Shown: positions 39,436 to 47,467 of the stretch, piece by piece
Numbering within the stretch: the stretch's first letter is position 1
Layout: every line of letters begins with the position of its first letter
NCBI GenBank assembly: GCA_049322715.1
Contig: JBMOQP010000022.1
Coordinates: 40,080-104,079, forward strand
Length of the DNA: 64,000 bases
DNA from: Thiofaba sp049322715
Lineage (GTDB): Bacteria > Pseudomonadota > Gammaproteobacteria > Halothiobacillales > Halothiobacillaceae
Reading direction: 5' to 3'
Notes under the pieces: model-generated
What the model was told of the DNA's origin: nothing
Databases searched by the model: none
Seen by the model: the letters and a program-made list of their open reading frames with translations, nothing else
Position numbers and translations under genes: made by a program

Positions 39436-41295
39436 TCACCCCCTGCGCTTGAGCTGCTCGAGGTCGCGAACCGCGCCGCGCGCGGCGGAGGTGGTCATTG
39501 CGGCGTAGGCCTGCAGGGCGAGGCTGACCTCGCGCTCGCGGGCGACGGGCTGCCAGGCGTGGATGCCCTTCGCCTCCATCGCCTCGCGACGACGCTTGAA
39601 CTCGTCCTCGCTTACGTCGATGGCGATGGTGCGGTTGGGGATGTCGATCATCACGAGATCGCCCTCCTCCACGAGACCGATCGGACCGCCCTCGGCCGCC
39701 TCGGGCGAGACGTGGCCGATGGACAGGCCTGAGGTGCCGCCGGAGAAGCGTCCGTCGGTGATCAACGCGCAGGTCTTGCCCAGCCCTTTCGACTTCAGGT
39801 AGCTGGTCGGGTAGAGCATCTCCTGCATGCCGGGGCCGCCCTTCGGACCCTCGTAGCGGATGATGACCACGTCGCCAGCCTTGATCTGGTCGCCGAGGAT
39901 GGCCTCGACAGCGGCGTCCTGGCTCTCGAAGATGCGCGCCGGGCCGTGGAACTTGAGGATCTCCTCGTCCACGCCGGCGGTCTTCACGATGCAACCGTCC
40001 GGGGCGATATTGCCATACAGCACGGCAAGGCCACCGTCCTGGCTGTAGGCGTGCGCGCGGTCACGGATGCAGCCGCCCGCGCGGTCGATGTCGAGGTCCG
40101 GCCAGCGGGTGTCCTGGCTGAAGGCGGTCTGGGTGGGGATGCCGGCGGGACCGGCGAGATAGCGGGTCTTCGCCGCCTGGGAGGCGGTCGGGCGGGCGAT
40201 GTCCCACTGGTCCAGGGCCTCGCCGATAGTGTTGCTGTGCACGGTGTGGCAGCCGGTGTGGATCAGTCCGGCGCGATCCAGCTCGCCGAGAATGCCGAAC
40301 ACGCCTCCGGCGCGATGTACGTCTTCCATGTGGTACTGGTGGGTGCTCGGCGCGACCTTGGAGAGGTGCGGCACCTTGCGGCTGATGCGGTCGATGTCGG
40401 CCATGGTGAACTCCACCTTGCCCTCGTGCGCGGCGGCCAGCAGGTGCAGCACGGTGTTGCTCGAGCCGCCCATCGCGATGTCCAGCGCCATGGCGTTCTC
40501 GAACGCCTCGAAGGTGGCGATGGAGCGCGGCAGCACGCGCTCGTCGTCCTGCTCGTAGTAACGACGGGCCAGCTCGACGATGGTGCGGCCGGCCTCGAGG
40601 AACAGCTCCTTGCGGTCGGCGTGGGTGGCGAGCAGCGAGCCATTGCCCGGCAGGGACAGGCCCAGCGCCTCGGTCAGGCAGTTCATCGAGTTGGCGGTGA
40701 ACATGCCGGAGCAGGAACCGCAGGTCGGACAGGCGGAACGCTCGATCTGCTCGACGTCGGCATCACAGGTGTTCGGATTGGCGGCCTCGATCATCGCGTC
40801 GACGAGGTCGAGCTTGATGACCTTGCCGGCGAGGCGGGTCTTGCCGGCCTCCATCGGGCCGCCGGAGACGAAGATCACAGGGATGTTCAGGCGCAACGCG
40901 GCCATCAACATGCCCGGGGTGATCTTGTCGCAGTTGGAGATGCACACCAGCGCGTCGGCGCAGTGGGCGTTGACCATGTACTCGACCGAGTCGGCGATCA
41001 GGTCGCGGCTCGGCAGGGAGTACAGCATGCCGCCGTGGCCCATGGCGATGCCGTCGTCCACCGCGATGGTGTTGAACTCCTTGGCCACGCCACCCGCCTT
41101 CTCGATCTCTCGCGCCACCAGCTGGCCCATGTCCTTGAGGTGGACGTGGCCCGGCACGAACTGGGTGAAGGAGTTGGCGATGGCGATGATCGGCTTGTCG
41201 AAATCGCCATCCTTCATGCCGGTGGCGCGCCACAGGGCGCGGGCGCCGGCCATGTTGCGGCCGTGGGTGGTGGTGCGGGAACGGTAGACGGGCAT
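39436..41295 (-). CDS. ilvD: Dihydroxy-acid dehydratase
   Basis: IlvD makes 2-keto acids from dihydroxy acids in isoleucine and valine synthesis, using an oxygen-sensitive Fe-S cluster. The 619-residue product has the usual length. The cluster cysteines are visible in CISNCDKITPGMLMAALRLN and ACPTCGSCSGMFTANSMNCL. It starts MPVYRSRTTTHGRNMAGARAL. The HopJ-family gene overlaps its stop. Confidence 0.98.
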   Translation of the reverse strand: MPVYRSRTTTHGRNMAGARALWRATGMKDGDFDKPIIAIANSFTQFVPGHVHLKDMGQLVAREIEKAGGVAKEFNTIAVDDGIAMGHGGMLYSLPSRDLIADSVEYMVNAHCADALVCISNCDKITPGMLMAALRLNIPVIFVSGGPMEAGKTRLAGKVIKLDLVDAMIEAANPNTCDADVEQIERSACPTCGSCSGMFTANSMNCLTEALGLSLPGNGSLLATHADRKELFLEAGRTIVELARRYYEQDDERVLPRSIATFEAFENAMALDIAMGGSSNTVLHLLAAAHEGKVEFTMADIDRISRKVPHLSKVAPSTHQYHMEDVHRAGGVFGILGELDRAGLIHTGCHTVHSNTIGEALDQWDIARPTASQAAKTRYLAGPAGIPTQTAFSQDTRWPDLDIDRAGGCIRDRAHAYSQDGGLAVLYGNIAPDGCIVKTAGVDEEILKFHGPARIFESQDAAVEAILGDQIKAGDVVIIRYEGPKGGPGMQEMLYPTSYLKSKGLGKTCALITDGRFSGGTSGLSIGHVSPEAAEGGPIGLVEEGDLVMIDIPNRTIAIDVSEDEFKRRREAMEAKGIHAWQPVAREREVSLALQAYAAMTTSAARGAVRDLEQLKRRG

Positions 41296-41409
41296 GGCAT
41301 CCCTCGGAACACTGGACGGAAAGATGAACTATTCTACACGGCAATGCACCCGAATAACCTTCATGCCAGGGGCCGTCCAGAGGCGTCCGGCATCCGCGGA
41401 GGCTAGCCG

Positions 41410-41691
41410 ATGGACATCATCATCGTGGTTGACAACATCAAGTGCGGCGGCTGCGCCAACAGCATCCGCACAGGACTGCTCAAGATATCCGGCGTGATCT
41501 CGGTGGAGGTCGACCTCGGCGGAGAGAGCGTGCTGATCGCGGCAGACAGGGATGTGCGCGGCCAGGCCCTCGACCGCCTCAGGTCGATGGGCTATCCCGA
41601 GAAGGGCAGCGCGGAAGGCATGCAGGCGATGGGGGCCAAGGCCCGTTCGTTCGTCAGCTGCGCCGTCGGTCGGCTGGACAAGAGAATGTGA
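41410..41691 (+). CDS. Heavy-metal-associated (HMA) domain protein
   Basis: The 93-residue protein begins with a ferredoxin-like HMA fold. The metal-binding pair is C12 and C15 in IKCGGCANSI, followed by ISGVISVEVDLGGESVLI and a closing DRLRSMGYP. This resembles CopZ and MerP chaperones, yet there is no signal peptide. The ~25-residue tail (SAEGMQAMGAKARSFVSCAVGRL) with a third Cys is not typical of CopZ. No P-type ATPase is nearby. It converges on htpX with a shared terminator. Confidence 0.85.
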   Translation: MDIIIVVDNIKCGGCANSIRTGLLKISGVISVEVDLGGESVLIAADRDVRGQALDRLRSMGYPEKGSAEGMQAMGAKARSFVSCAVGRLDKRM

Positions 41692-41715
41692 GAAGTTTCC
41701 CATCCCCCTGAGACA

Positions 41716-41742
41716 AGGAAGGCCGCATCATGCGGCCTTCCT
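41716..41742. terminator. Bidirectional terminator between the HMA gene and htpX
   Basis: Perfect 12-base arms AGGAAGGCCGCA and TGCGGCCTTCCT flank TCA. On the plus strand GCTTTCTTT follows, and the gap is convergent, so one hairpin can serve both genes. Confidence 0.8.
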
Positions 41743-41770
41743 GCTTTCTTTCCGCCCGGACGGGCCTGGA

Positions 41771-42658
41771 TCAAGCGGCGTTCTTCAGGGCCGCGATGCG
41801 CTCTTCCAGCGGCGGGTGGGTCATGAACAGCTTGGCCAGGCTCGGGCGGCCGCCGTTGATGCCGAAGGCCGCCATCTGGCTCGGCAGGTGGCTGGGCTCA
41901 TGCATGGCGCGCAGCTTCTCCAGCGCGGCGACCATCTTGTGACGGCCGGCCAGGCTCGCGCCGGCGGCATCCGCGCGGAATTCGCGCTGGCGGGAGAACC
42001 ACATGACGATGACGCTGGCGAGGATGCCCAGCACCAGCTCCGCGATGATGCTTGTGACGATATAGGCGATGCCGTTGCCCTCCTCGTTCTTGAACACCAC
42101 GCGGTCGACGAAGTTGCCGATGATGCGGGCGAAGAAGATGACGAAGGTGTTCACCACGCCCTGGATCAGGGTCAGGGTGACCATGTCGCCGTTCGCCACG
42201 TGGCCGATCTCGTGCGCCATGACGGCCTCGGCCTCGTCGCGGTTCATGTAGTTGAGCAGGCCGGTGCTCACCGCGACCAGCGCGTTGTTACGGCTCGGGC
42301 CGGTGGCGAAGGCGTTGATCTCGGGGGAATCGTAGATCGCCACCTCCGGCATCTTGATGCCGGCCTTGTCGGCCTGACGGCGCACGGTCTCCATCAGCCA
42401 TAGCTCGGTGGAGTTGCTCGGCTGCTCGATGACTTGCGCACCCACGCTACGCTTGGCGACCCACTTGGACATCATCAGCGAGATGAAGGCGCCGCCGAAG
42501 CCGAACACGGCCGCGAACACCAGCAGGCTGCCGAGGTTGAGACCGCCCGGTCCGTTCATCGCTCCGAGGCCGAACACGCGCGAGATGATGCTCCACGACA
42601 GGGTGAGCACGATCATGATCGCGATGTTGGTGGCAAGGAACAGGAAGATGCGTTTCAT
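41771..42658 (-). CDS. htpX: Membrane protease HtpX
   Basis: HtpX is an inner-membrane M48 zinc metalloprotease that clears misfolded membrane proteins together with FtsH. The 295-residue product has two N-terminal membrane helices (MKRIFLFLATNIAIMIVLTL, LLVFAAVFGFGGAFISLMM), then zinc motif HEIGH in AEAVMAHEIGHVANGD. Two further hydrophobic segments and the ligand-bearing EFRADAAGASL follow. Length matches E. coli (293). It is downstream of parC on the same strand. Confidence 0.96.
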   Translation of the reverse strand: MKRIFLFLATNIAIMIVLTLSWSIISRVFGLGAMNGPGGLNLGSLLVFAAVFGFGGAFISLMMSKWVAKRSVGAQVIEQPSNSTELWLMETVRRQADKAGIKMPEVAIYDSPEINAFATGPSRNNALVAVSTGLLNYMNRDEAEAVMAHEIGHVANGDMVTLTLIQGVVNTFVIFFARIIGNFVDRVVFKNEEGNGIAYIVTSIIAELVLGILASVIVMWFSRQREFRADAAGASLAGRHKMVAALEKLRAMHEPSHLPSQMAAFGINGGRPSLAKLFMTHPPLEERIAALKNAA

Positions 42659-42777
42659 GCGTCGTTTTTTCCTTCAATGGGGATGCGGCTTATTAGATAG
42701 GGATTTCCGTCAAGAATTCAATCGCCAGAACGTACGGTTTCCAATCGTCAGCTCGTCCCTGGCCTAACGCGTAGCTG

Positions 42778-42876
42778 GCGGATGCCGGCCTTCCCTGGCC
42801 GGCCCCCTTCGGGCTTGCCCTACGGGCAAGTCCCGATTTGTTCCCGACAAATCGGTGATGCCGGCCATCCATGGCC
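42778..42876. repeat. Dispersed stem-loop repeat cluster, copy B
   Basis: There are four hairpins in a row. (1) GCGGAT-GCCGGCC-TTCCCT-GGCCGGC (42778-42803) leads into CCCCTTCGGGCTTGCC, the type 1 block. (2) CTTGCCC-TAC-GGGCAAG (42814-42830). (3) The perfect 9-base pair CCGATTTGT-TCCCG-ACAAATCGG (42833-42855). (4) GGCC-ATCCAT-GGCC (42863-42876), ending at the parC stop codon. They sit in the gap between parC and htpX, both read leftward, so the transcript carries them downstream of parC. Confidence 0.8.
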
Positions 42877-45102
42877 TCAGCCCGATTCCCGGGAGAGGCG
42901 CTCGGCTCTTGTGAAGCCGCGCGGCAAGGGGCGGCCGCGCCGGGCGCGCTGGCCGACCATGCTCTGCCAGTCGGCGGGGGAAAGGTTGAGGTAGCGGCCC
43001 GCGGTGTGCACGCGCAGGCTGTCGTCCTTGCCGAGCAGGGTGACGGCGAGCAGCGGCTCGTCCCGGCCCAGGGCCATGAGCTTGCTGCCGCGCCCGCCGC
43101 GTCCCTCCTCGAGCAGTTCCTCGAGCGGGAAGATGAGCAGGTTGCCGCCGCCCAGAAGGGCAACCCATCCATCGCCCTCGCGCACGGCCGCCGGGGTCAG
43201 CAGGCCGGCGCCGTCCGGCACGGTGATCAGCGCCTTGCCCGCGCGCTGGCGGCCGTGGGCCTGTTCCAGCGGTGCGACGAAGCCGAAGGCGGCGCTGGAG
43301 GCGAACAGGTAGCGATCCTCCGCTTGGCCGAGCAACACATGGGGCACATGGGCGCCCGCAGGCAGGCTGAGGCGGCCGGTGAGCGGCTCGCCGTGCCCGC
43401 GCGCGGACGGCAGCGTATGCGCGGGGATGCTGTAGGCGCGGCCGGTGCTGTCGAGGAACACCGCGAGTTGGGTGCTGCGCCCCGCGGCCTGGGCGAGGAA
43501 GGCGTCGCCGGTGCGGTAGGCGAGCCCTGCCCCATCGACATCGTGCCCCTTGGCCAGGCGCACCCAGCCCTGCTGCGAGAGCACGACGGTGACCGGCTCG
43601 CTCTGGATCAGGGCGGTCTCGTCCAGGGCCTGGGCCGCGCTGGCCTCGACCAGAGGTGCGCGGCGCGGATCGCCATGGGTCTCGGCGTCGGCCAGCAGCT
43701 CCTCGCGCACCCTGCCCCGCAGCTTCGATTCATCGTCGAGCAGGTCGCGCAGTCCGTCGCGCTCCCGGGCGAGATCGGCCTGCTCGCCGCGCAGCTGCAT
43801 CTCCTCGAGGCGCGCGAGGTGGCGCAGCTTGAGCTCGAGGATGGCCTCGGCCTGGGTATCGGACAGCCCGAAGCGCTCCATCAGCGCCGCCTTGGGCTCG
43901 TCCTCGTGGCGGATGATGGCGATGACCTCGTCGATGTTGAGGAAGGCGATGAGCAGGCCGTCGAGGATGTGCAGTCGGCGCTCGACACGCTCCAGGCGCC
44001 ACTGCACGCGGCGGCGCACGGTCTCGATACGGTAGTTCAGCCATTCGCCGAGCAGGTCGCGCAGCGACATGACGCGCGGGCGCCCGTCGAGACCGATCAC
44101 GTTCATGTTGACGCGGTAGCTGCGCTCGAGGTCAGTGGTGGCGAACAGGTGCGCCATCAGGGCCTCGAGGTCGACGTTGCGGCTGCGCGGCACGATCACG
44201 AGGCGGGTCGGGTGCTCATGGTCGGATTCGTCGCGCAGGTCGGAGACCAGCGGCAGCTTCTTGGCCTGCATCTGCGCGGCGATCTGCTCCAGCACCTTGC
44301 TACCCGAGACCTGGTACGGCAGGGCGGTGATGACGATGTCGCCGTCCTCCACATCAAAGCGTGCGCGCTGCCGAACCGAGCCCTGGCCGCTCTCGTACAT
44401 CTTCAGCAGTTCGTCGCGCGGGGTGATGATCTCGCCCGCCGTGGGGAAATCGGGACCCGGCAGGTGGCTGCACAGGGCCGCGGTGCCGGCGTCCGGCTGG
44501 TCGAGCAGATGCACGCAGGCCTGCACGACCTCGCGCAGGTTGTGGGGCGGGATGTCGGTTGCCATGCCCACGGCGATGCCGGTGGTACCGTTGAGCAGCA
44601 CGTTCGGCACGCGCGCGGGCAGCAGCGCCGGCTCGTCAAGGGTACCGTCGAAGTTGGGCTGGAAGTCGACCGTGCCCTGCTCCAACTCGCTCAGCAGCAG
44701 GCGCGCGTAGGGCGTGAGGCGCGCCTCGGTGTAGCGCATGGCGGCGAAGGACTTGGGTTCGTCCGGGGAGCCCCAGTTGCCCTGGCCGTCGATCAGGGGA
44801 TAGCGCGTGGAGAACGGCTGCGCCATCAGCACCATGGCCTCGTAGCAGGCGGAGTCGCCATGCGGGTGGTACTTGCCGATCACGTCGCCCACGGTGCGGG
44901 CGGACTTCTTGTGTTTGGACGAGGCCGACAGTCCCAGCTCCGACATGGCGTAGATGATGCGTCGCTGCACCGGCTTGAGGCCATCCCCGACGTGCGGCAG
45001 AGCGCGGTCGAGGATGACGTACATGGCGTAGTCGAGGTAGGCCTTCTCGGTGAAGCGACCGACGGGAAGGTGTTCGATGTGCTCGGTGAGATCGGGACGC
45101 AT
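42877..45102 (-). CDS. parC: DNA topoisomerase IV subunit A
   Basis: ParC cleaves and rejoins DNA in topoisomerase IV, which unlinks daughter chromosomes. The 741-residue product is near E. coli length (752). It starts DLTEHIEHLPVGRFTEKAYLDYAMYVILDRALPHVGDGLKPVQRR. The catalytic tyrosine lies in AAMRYTEARLTPYA, near residue 120. A GNWGSPDEPKSFAAMRYTE quinolone-region precedes it, and a C-terminal beta-pinwheel covers the last ~240 residues. parE is not adjacent. lptG lies just upstream. Confidence 0.95.
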   Translation of the reverse strand: MRPDLTEHIEHLPVGRFTEKAYLDYAMYVILDRALPHVGDGLKPVQRRIIYAMSELGLSASSKHKKSARTVGDVIGKYHPHGDSACYEAMVLMAQPFSTRYPLIDGQGNWGSPDEPKSFAAMRYTEARLTPYARLLLSELEQGTVDFQPNFDGTLDEPALLPARVPNVLLNGTTGIAVGMATDIPPHNLREVVQACVHLLDQPDAGTAALCSHLPGPDFPTAGEIITPRDELLKMYESGQGSVRQRARFDVEDGDIVITALPYQVSGSKVLEQIAAQMQAKKLPLVSDLRDESDHEHPTRLVIVPRSRNVDLEALMAHLFATTDLERSYRVNMNVIGLDGRPRVMSLRDLLGEWLNYRIETVRRRVQWRLERVERRLHILDGLLIAFLNIDEVIAIIRHEDEPKAALMERFGLSDTQAEAILELKLRHLARLEEMQLRGEQADLARERDGLRDLLDDESKLRGRVREELLADAETHGDPRRAPLVEASAAQALDETALIQSEPVTVVLSQQGWVRLAKGHDVDGAGLAYRTGDAFLAQAAGRSTQLAVFLDSTGRAYSIPAHTLPSARGHGEPLTGRLSLPAGAHVPHVLLGQAEDRYLFASSAAFGFVAPLEQAHGRQRAGKALITVPDGAGLLTPAAVREGDGWVALLGGGNLLIFPLEELLEEGRGGRGSKLMALGRDEPLLAVTLLGKDDSLRVHTAGRYLNLSPADWQSMVGQRARRGRPLPRGFTRAERLSRESG

Positions 45103-45126
45103 GGGAGTTGTCTGCCTTGACGGTTT

Positions 45127-46368
45127 CTAGACCACCCGGCGCCGCAGGCCCAGGATGGCGAGGGCGAGGAACAGCACGGGCGGGAGCAGCGCGGCGAGCA
45201 TCGGGGGCAGGCCGATCAGCAGCCCCCCCTGGGTCAGCAGGCGGGTGAGGATGAGCAGGGCGAGACCCAGCAGGATGCCGATGACCATGCGCTGCCCCGC
45301 CCCGCCCGTGCGCCGGGTCGCCAGCGCGAAAGGCAGGGCCAGCAGCAGCATGGCCATCACCTGCAGCGGGGCGAACAACTTGCCCCACCAGGCCAGCCAG
45401 TAGGACGCGCTCTCCAGTCCGTTGGCATCCAGGAAGCGTGCATAGCGCCACAGCTCGCCCATGCTCATGTACTGGGGCAGGACGACCAGCACGTTGAGCA
45501 AGCCTGCCGGCACCAGCGCCGGCATCATGCGCTGCGCGTCGAGACTCATGCCCACGGACTGGACGGCGCCGGAAGGCGGTTCGTCCTGTTCTCGCGCCCA
45601 TGGTTCCGTATCGAAGTCCCTTCGGCCTTCCATGGCCGAAGCCCCTGCGGGGTCCGGCCGTCGAGAGCGGGCATCCATGCCCGAAGCCTGCTTCGCAGGT
45701 GTGGCGCTCGAATCATCGGGAAGTCCGGAAGCAGCTTCCGCCGGCTGGAAGGTGTTGCTGGTCACCTTGCGGGCATCCCAGCCCTGGGCGCCGGGAGTCG
45801 CCTGATCGATGAGGGTGGCGTCACGCAGGGTCTGGTCGGGGCCGAAGGCGAAGGCGCGAACCTGGTGCAGTTCGCCGCCGGGGGTGACGTAGCCGACGTG
45901 CACGAAGCGCTCCTGCTCTCGCAGCCACAGCCCCTGGTCGCCCTGCATGGAGAGGGTGTGCCCCAGCGCCTCGGCCCGCATCAGGCGCGCCTGGGTCTGG
46001 CCCAGCGGGCCGAGGGTCTCCCCGATCAGCATGCCGGCCAGCCCGAGCAGGACCCCGGCGACCAGCACCGGACGCGCCAGCCGCCCGAGCGAGACCCCGG
46101 CAGCGCGCATGGCGGTGATCTCGTTGCCTGCCGCGAGTTGCCCCAGGGCCATCAGGCTGCCGACCAGGGTGGCGAGAGGGAAAAACTCCAGCATGTAGCC
46201 CGGCAGCATGTAGAGGACGAAGATCAGCACCTTGCCGACGGTGTAGGCCCCCTCGACCTTGTCGATCTCGTCCAGCAGCAGCAGGATCACGGCGAGCCCG
46301 AGCAGCGCCCCGAGCGTGACCAGGGTACCGCCAAGGACCGTGCGCAGGACGTAGAGGTCAAGACGCAT
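45127..46368 (-). CDS. lptG: LPS export ABC transporter permease LptG, with insert
   Basis: LptG is one of two inner-membrane permeases of the LptB2FG transporter that extracts lipopolysaccharide. The 413-residue product has six hydrophobic helices around a periplasmic beta-jellyroll, and is about 50 residues longer than E. coli LptG (360). The excess is a hydrophilic, Pro/Ala/Asp/Arg-rich stretch at about residues 205-265, in the periplasmic domain. The DNA under residues ~223-251 is a palindromic repeat also found between other genes. The flanking domain (KVTSNTF before, GMSLDAQRMMPALVPAGL after) looks intact. It overlaps lptF by 11 bases. Confidence 0.93.
   Translation of the reverse strand: MRLDLYVLRTVLGGTLVTLGALLGLAVILLLLDEIDKVEGAYTVGKVLIFVLYMLPGYMLEFFPLATLVGSLMALGQLAAGNEITAMRAAGVSLGRLARPVLVAGVLLGLAGMLIGETLGPLGQTQARLMRAEALGHTLSMQGDQGLWLREQERFVHVGYVTPGGELHQVRAFAFGPDQTLRDATLIDQATPGAQGWDARKVTSNTFQPAEAASGLPDDSSATPAKQASGMDARSRRPDPAGASAMEGRRDFDTEPWAREQDEPPSGAVQSVGMSLDAQRMMPALVPAGLLNVLVVLPQYMSMGELWRYARFLDANGLESASYWLAWWGKLFAPLQVMAMLLLALPFALATRRTGGAGQRMVIGILLGLALLILTRLLTQGGLLIGLPPMLAALLPPVLFLALAILGLRRRVV
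45618..45699 (-). repeat. Dispersed stem-loop repeat inside lptG, copy D (type 2)
   Basis: It consists of three hairpins. The first is CTTCGGCC-TTCCAT-GGCCGAAG (45620-45641), followed by CCCCTGCGGGGT. The second is CGGGC-ATCCAT-GCCCG (45668-45683). The third is CCTGC-TTC-GCAGG (45687-45699). The first unit and its CCCCTGCGGGGT tail are shared with the intergenic copy at 56791 except for paired arm changes. The length keeps the lptG frame open, reading through as AKQASGMDARSRRPDPAGAS and so on. Confidence 0.75.
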
Positions 46369-47455
46369 GACCGACCCTCCCGGCCGTGCGCACGAAAGCC
46401 CCGTGGCGCCAGAACAGCACTCCTATCAGCGCCAGCAGGACCAGGTGCGGCAGCAGGAAACCGACCGAGGCCTCCAGGCGGCCATCCTGCACCATCTTGG
46501 CGGACAGGGTGATGAGGTTGTAGTAGGCCACGTAGATCAGGATGCCGGCCCCGAGGCGGGCAAAACGCCCCTGGCGCGGTGCCACTCGCGAGAGCGGCAG
46601 GGCCAGCAAGGCCAGAAGCAGCGCGCTGACCGGCTGGGCCACGCGCTTGATCAGCTCCGCGTGGTCATGCGGCTTGCCGGACTGCCAGAGCTCATGGGTG
46701 TCCATCGCCGCGCGCTTGCGTTGCGCCGCTGCCGGATTGCGCTCGAGGCCGAGATCGATGCGGTGCTCGGCGAACTCCAGCACACGCCAGTCGCCCTGGC
46801 CAATCAGGCCGTCGTAACGCCGCCCGTCCTCCAGCACCAGTTGCCGCACACCGTCCTCGTCCTCGATCAGCCGGGCGCGGCGTGCGCGTTCGACCCCCTC
46901 CCCATCCGACAGCCGGGTATGCACGAATACCTCCTCGAGGGTGCGCCCGTCCTTGGCCAGCCGCTCGGCGTAGACCGTCACCCTGCCCTGGTCCGCCACC
47001 AGGAAACGGCCGATCGGCAGGCGCTCGTACAGGGCGGCAGTGCGCGCCTGCTGAAGCATCTCGTCGCGCGCGCCCTGGGTGGCCGGCCACTGGTGGAGGG
47101 CCACCCAGGCGACCAGCAGCGCCCAAGGCAAGGCCACCCAGAGGACGGGACGCTGCAGGCGCAGCGGCGAGGCGCCGCAGGCCAGCAACACCGGGATCTC
47201 CTGGTCGCGATACAGGCGGCCGAAGGCCAGCAGCAGGCCGAGGAAGCCGCCGATGGGCAGGATGAACAACAGGAACTTGACGCCGTTGGCCCACAGCAGG
47301 CCGGGGAGGATCTGTACCGGCAGCGCGCCGTGCATGACGGTGCCGGATAGCTGCACGCCGATATTGGCCATCATTGCGATCCACAGCACGCCGCTCACGG
47401 CGAGCATGGCCACCAGGGCCTCGCGCATCAGGTATCGGTCGAGATGGCCTGGCAT
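46358..47455 (-). CDS. lptF: LPS export ABC transporter permease LptF
   Basis: LptF pairs with LptG in the inner-membrane LptB2FG complex and passes lipopolysaccharide to LptC. The 365-residue product is of standard length. It starts DRYLMREALVAMLAVSGVLWIAMM, has about six membrane helices and a central periplasmic domain (RVTVYAERLAKDGRTLEEVFV). Its 3' end overlaps lptG. In E. coli pepA lies divergently upstream; here trhP lies upstream on the same strand. Confidence 0.95.
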   Translation of the reverse strand: MPGHLDRYLMREALVAMLAVSGVLWIAMMANIGVQLSGTVMHGALPVQILPGLLWANGVKFLLFILPIGGFLGLLLAFGRLYRDQEIPVLLACGASPLRLQRPVLWVALPWALLVAWVALHQWPATQGARDEMLQQARTAALYERLPIGRFLVADQGRVTVYAERLAKDGRTLEEVFVHTRLSDGEGVERARRARLIEDEDGVRQLVLEDGRRYDGLIGQGDWRVLEFAEHRIDLGLERNPAAAQRKRAAMDTHELWQSGKPHDHAELIKRVAQPVSALLLALLALPLSRVAPRQGRFARLGAGILIYVAYYNLITLSAKMVQDGRLEASVGFLLPHLVLLALIGVLFWRHGAFVRTAGRVGHAS

Positions 47456-47467
47456 CGGTCAGCAGTC

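Noticed and set aside
42871..45120. Rightward 749-codon open frame opposite parC
   Set aside because: Composition typical of reverse-complement GC-rich coding; parC is certain.
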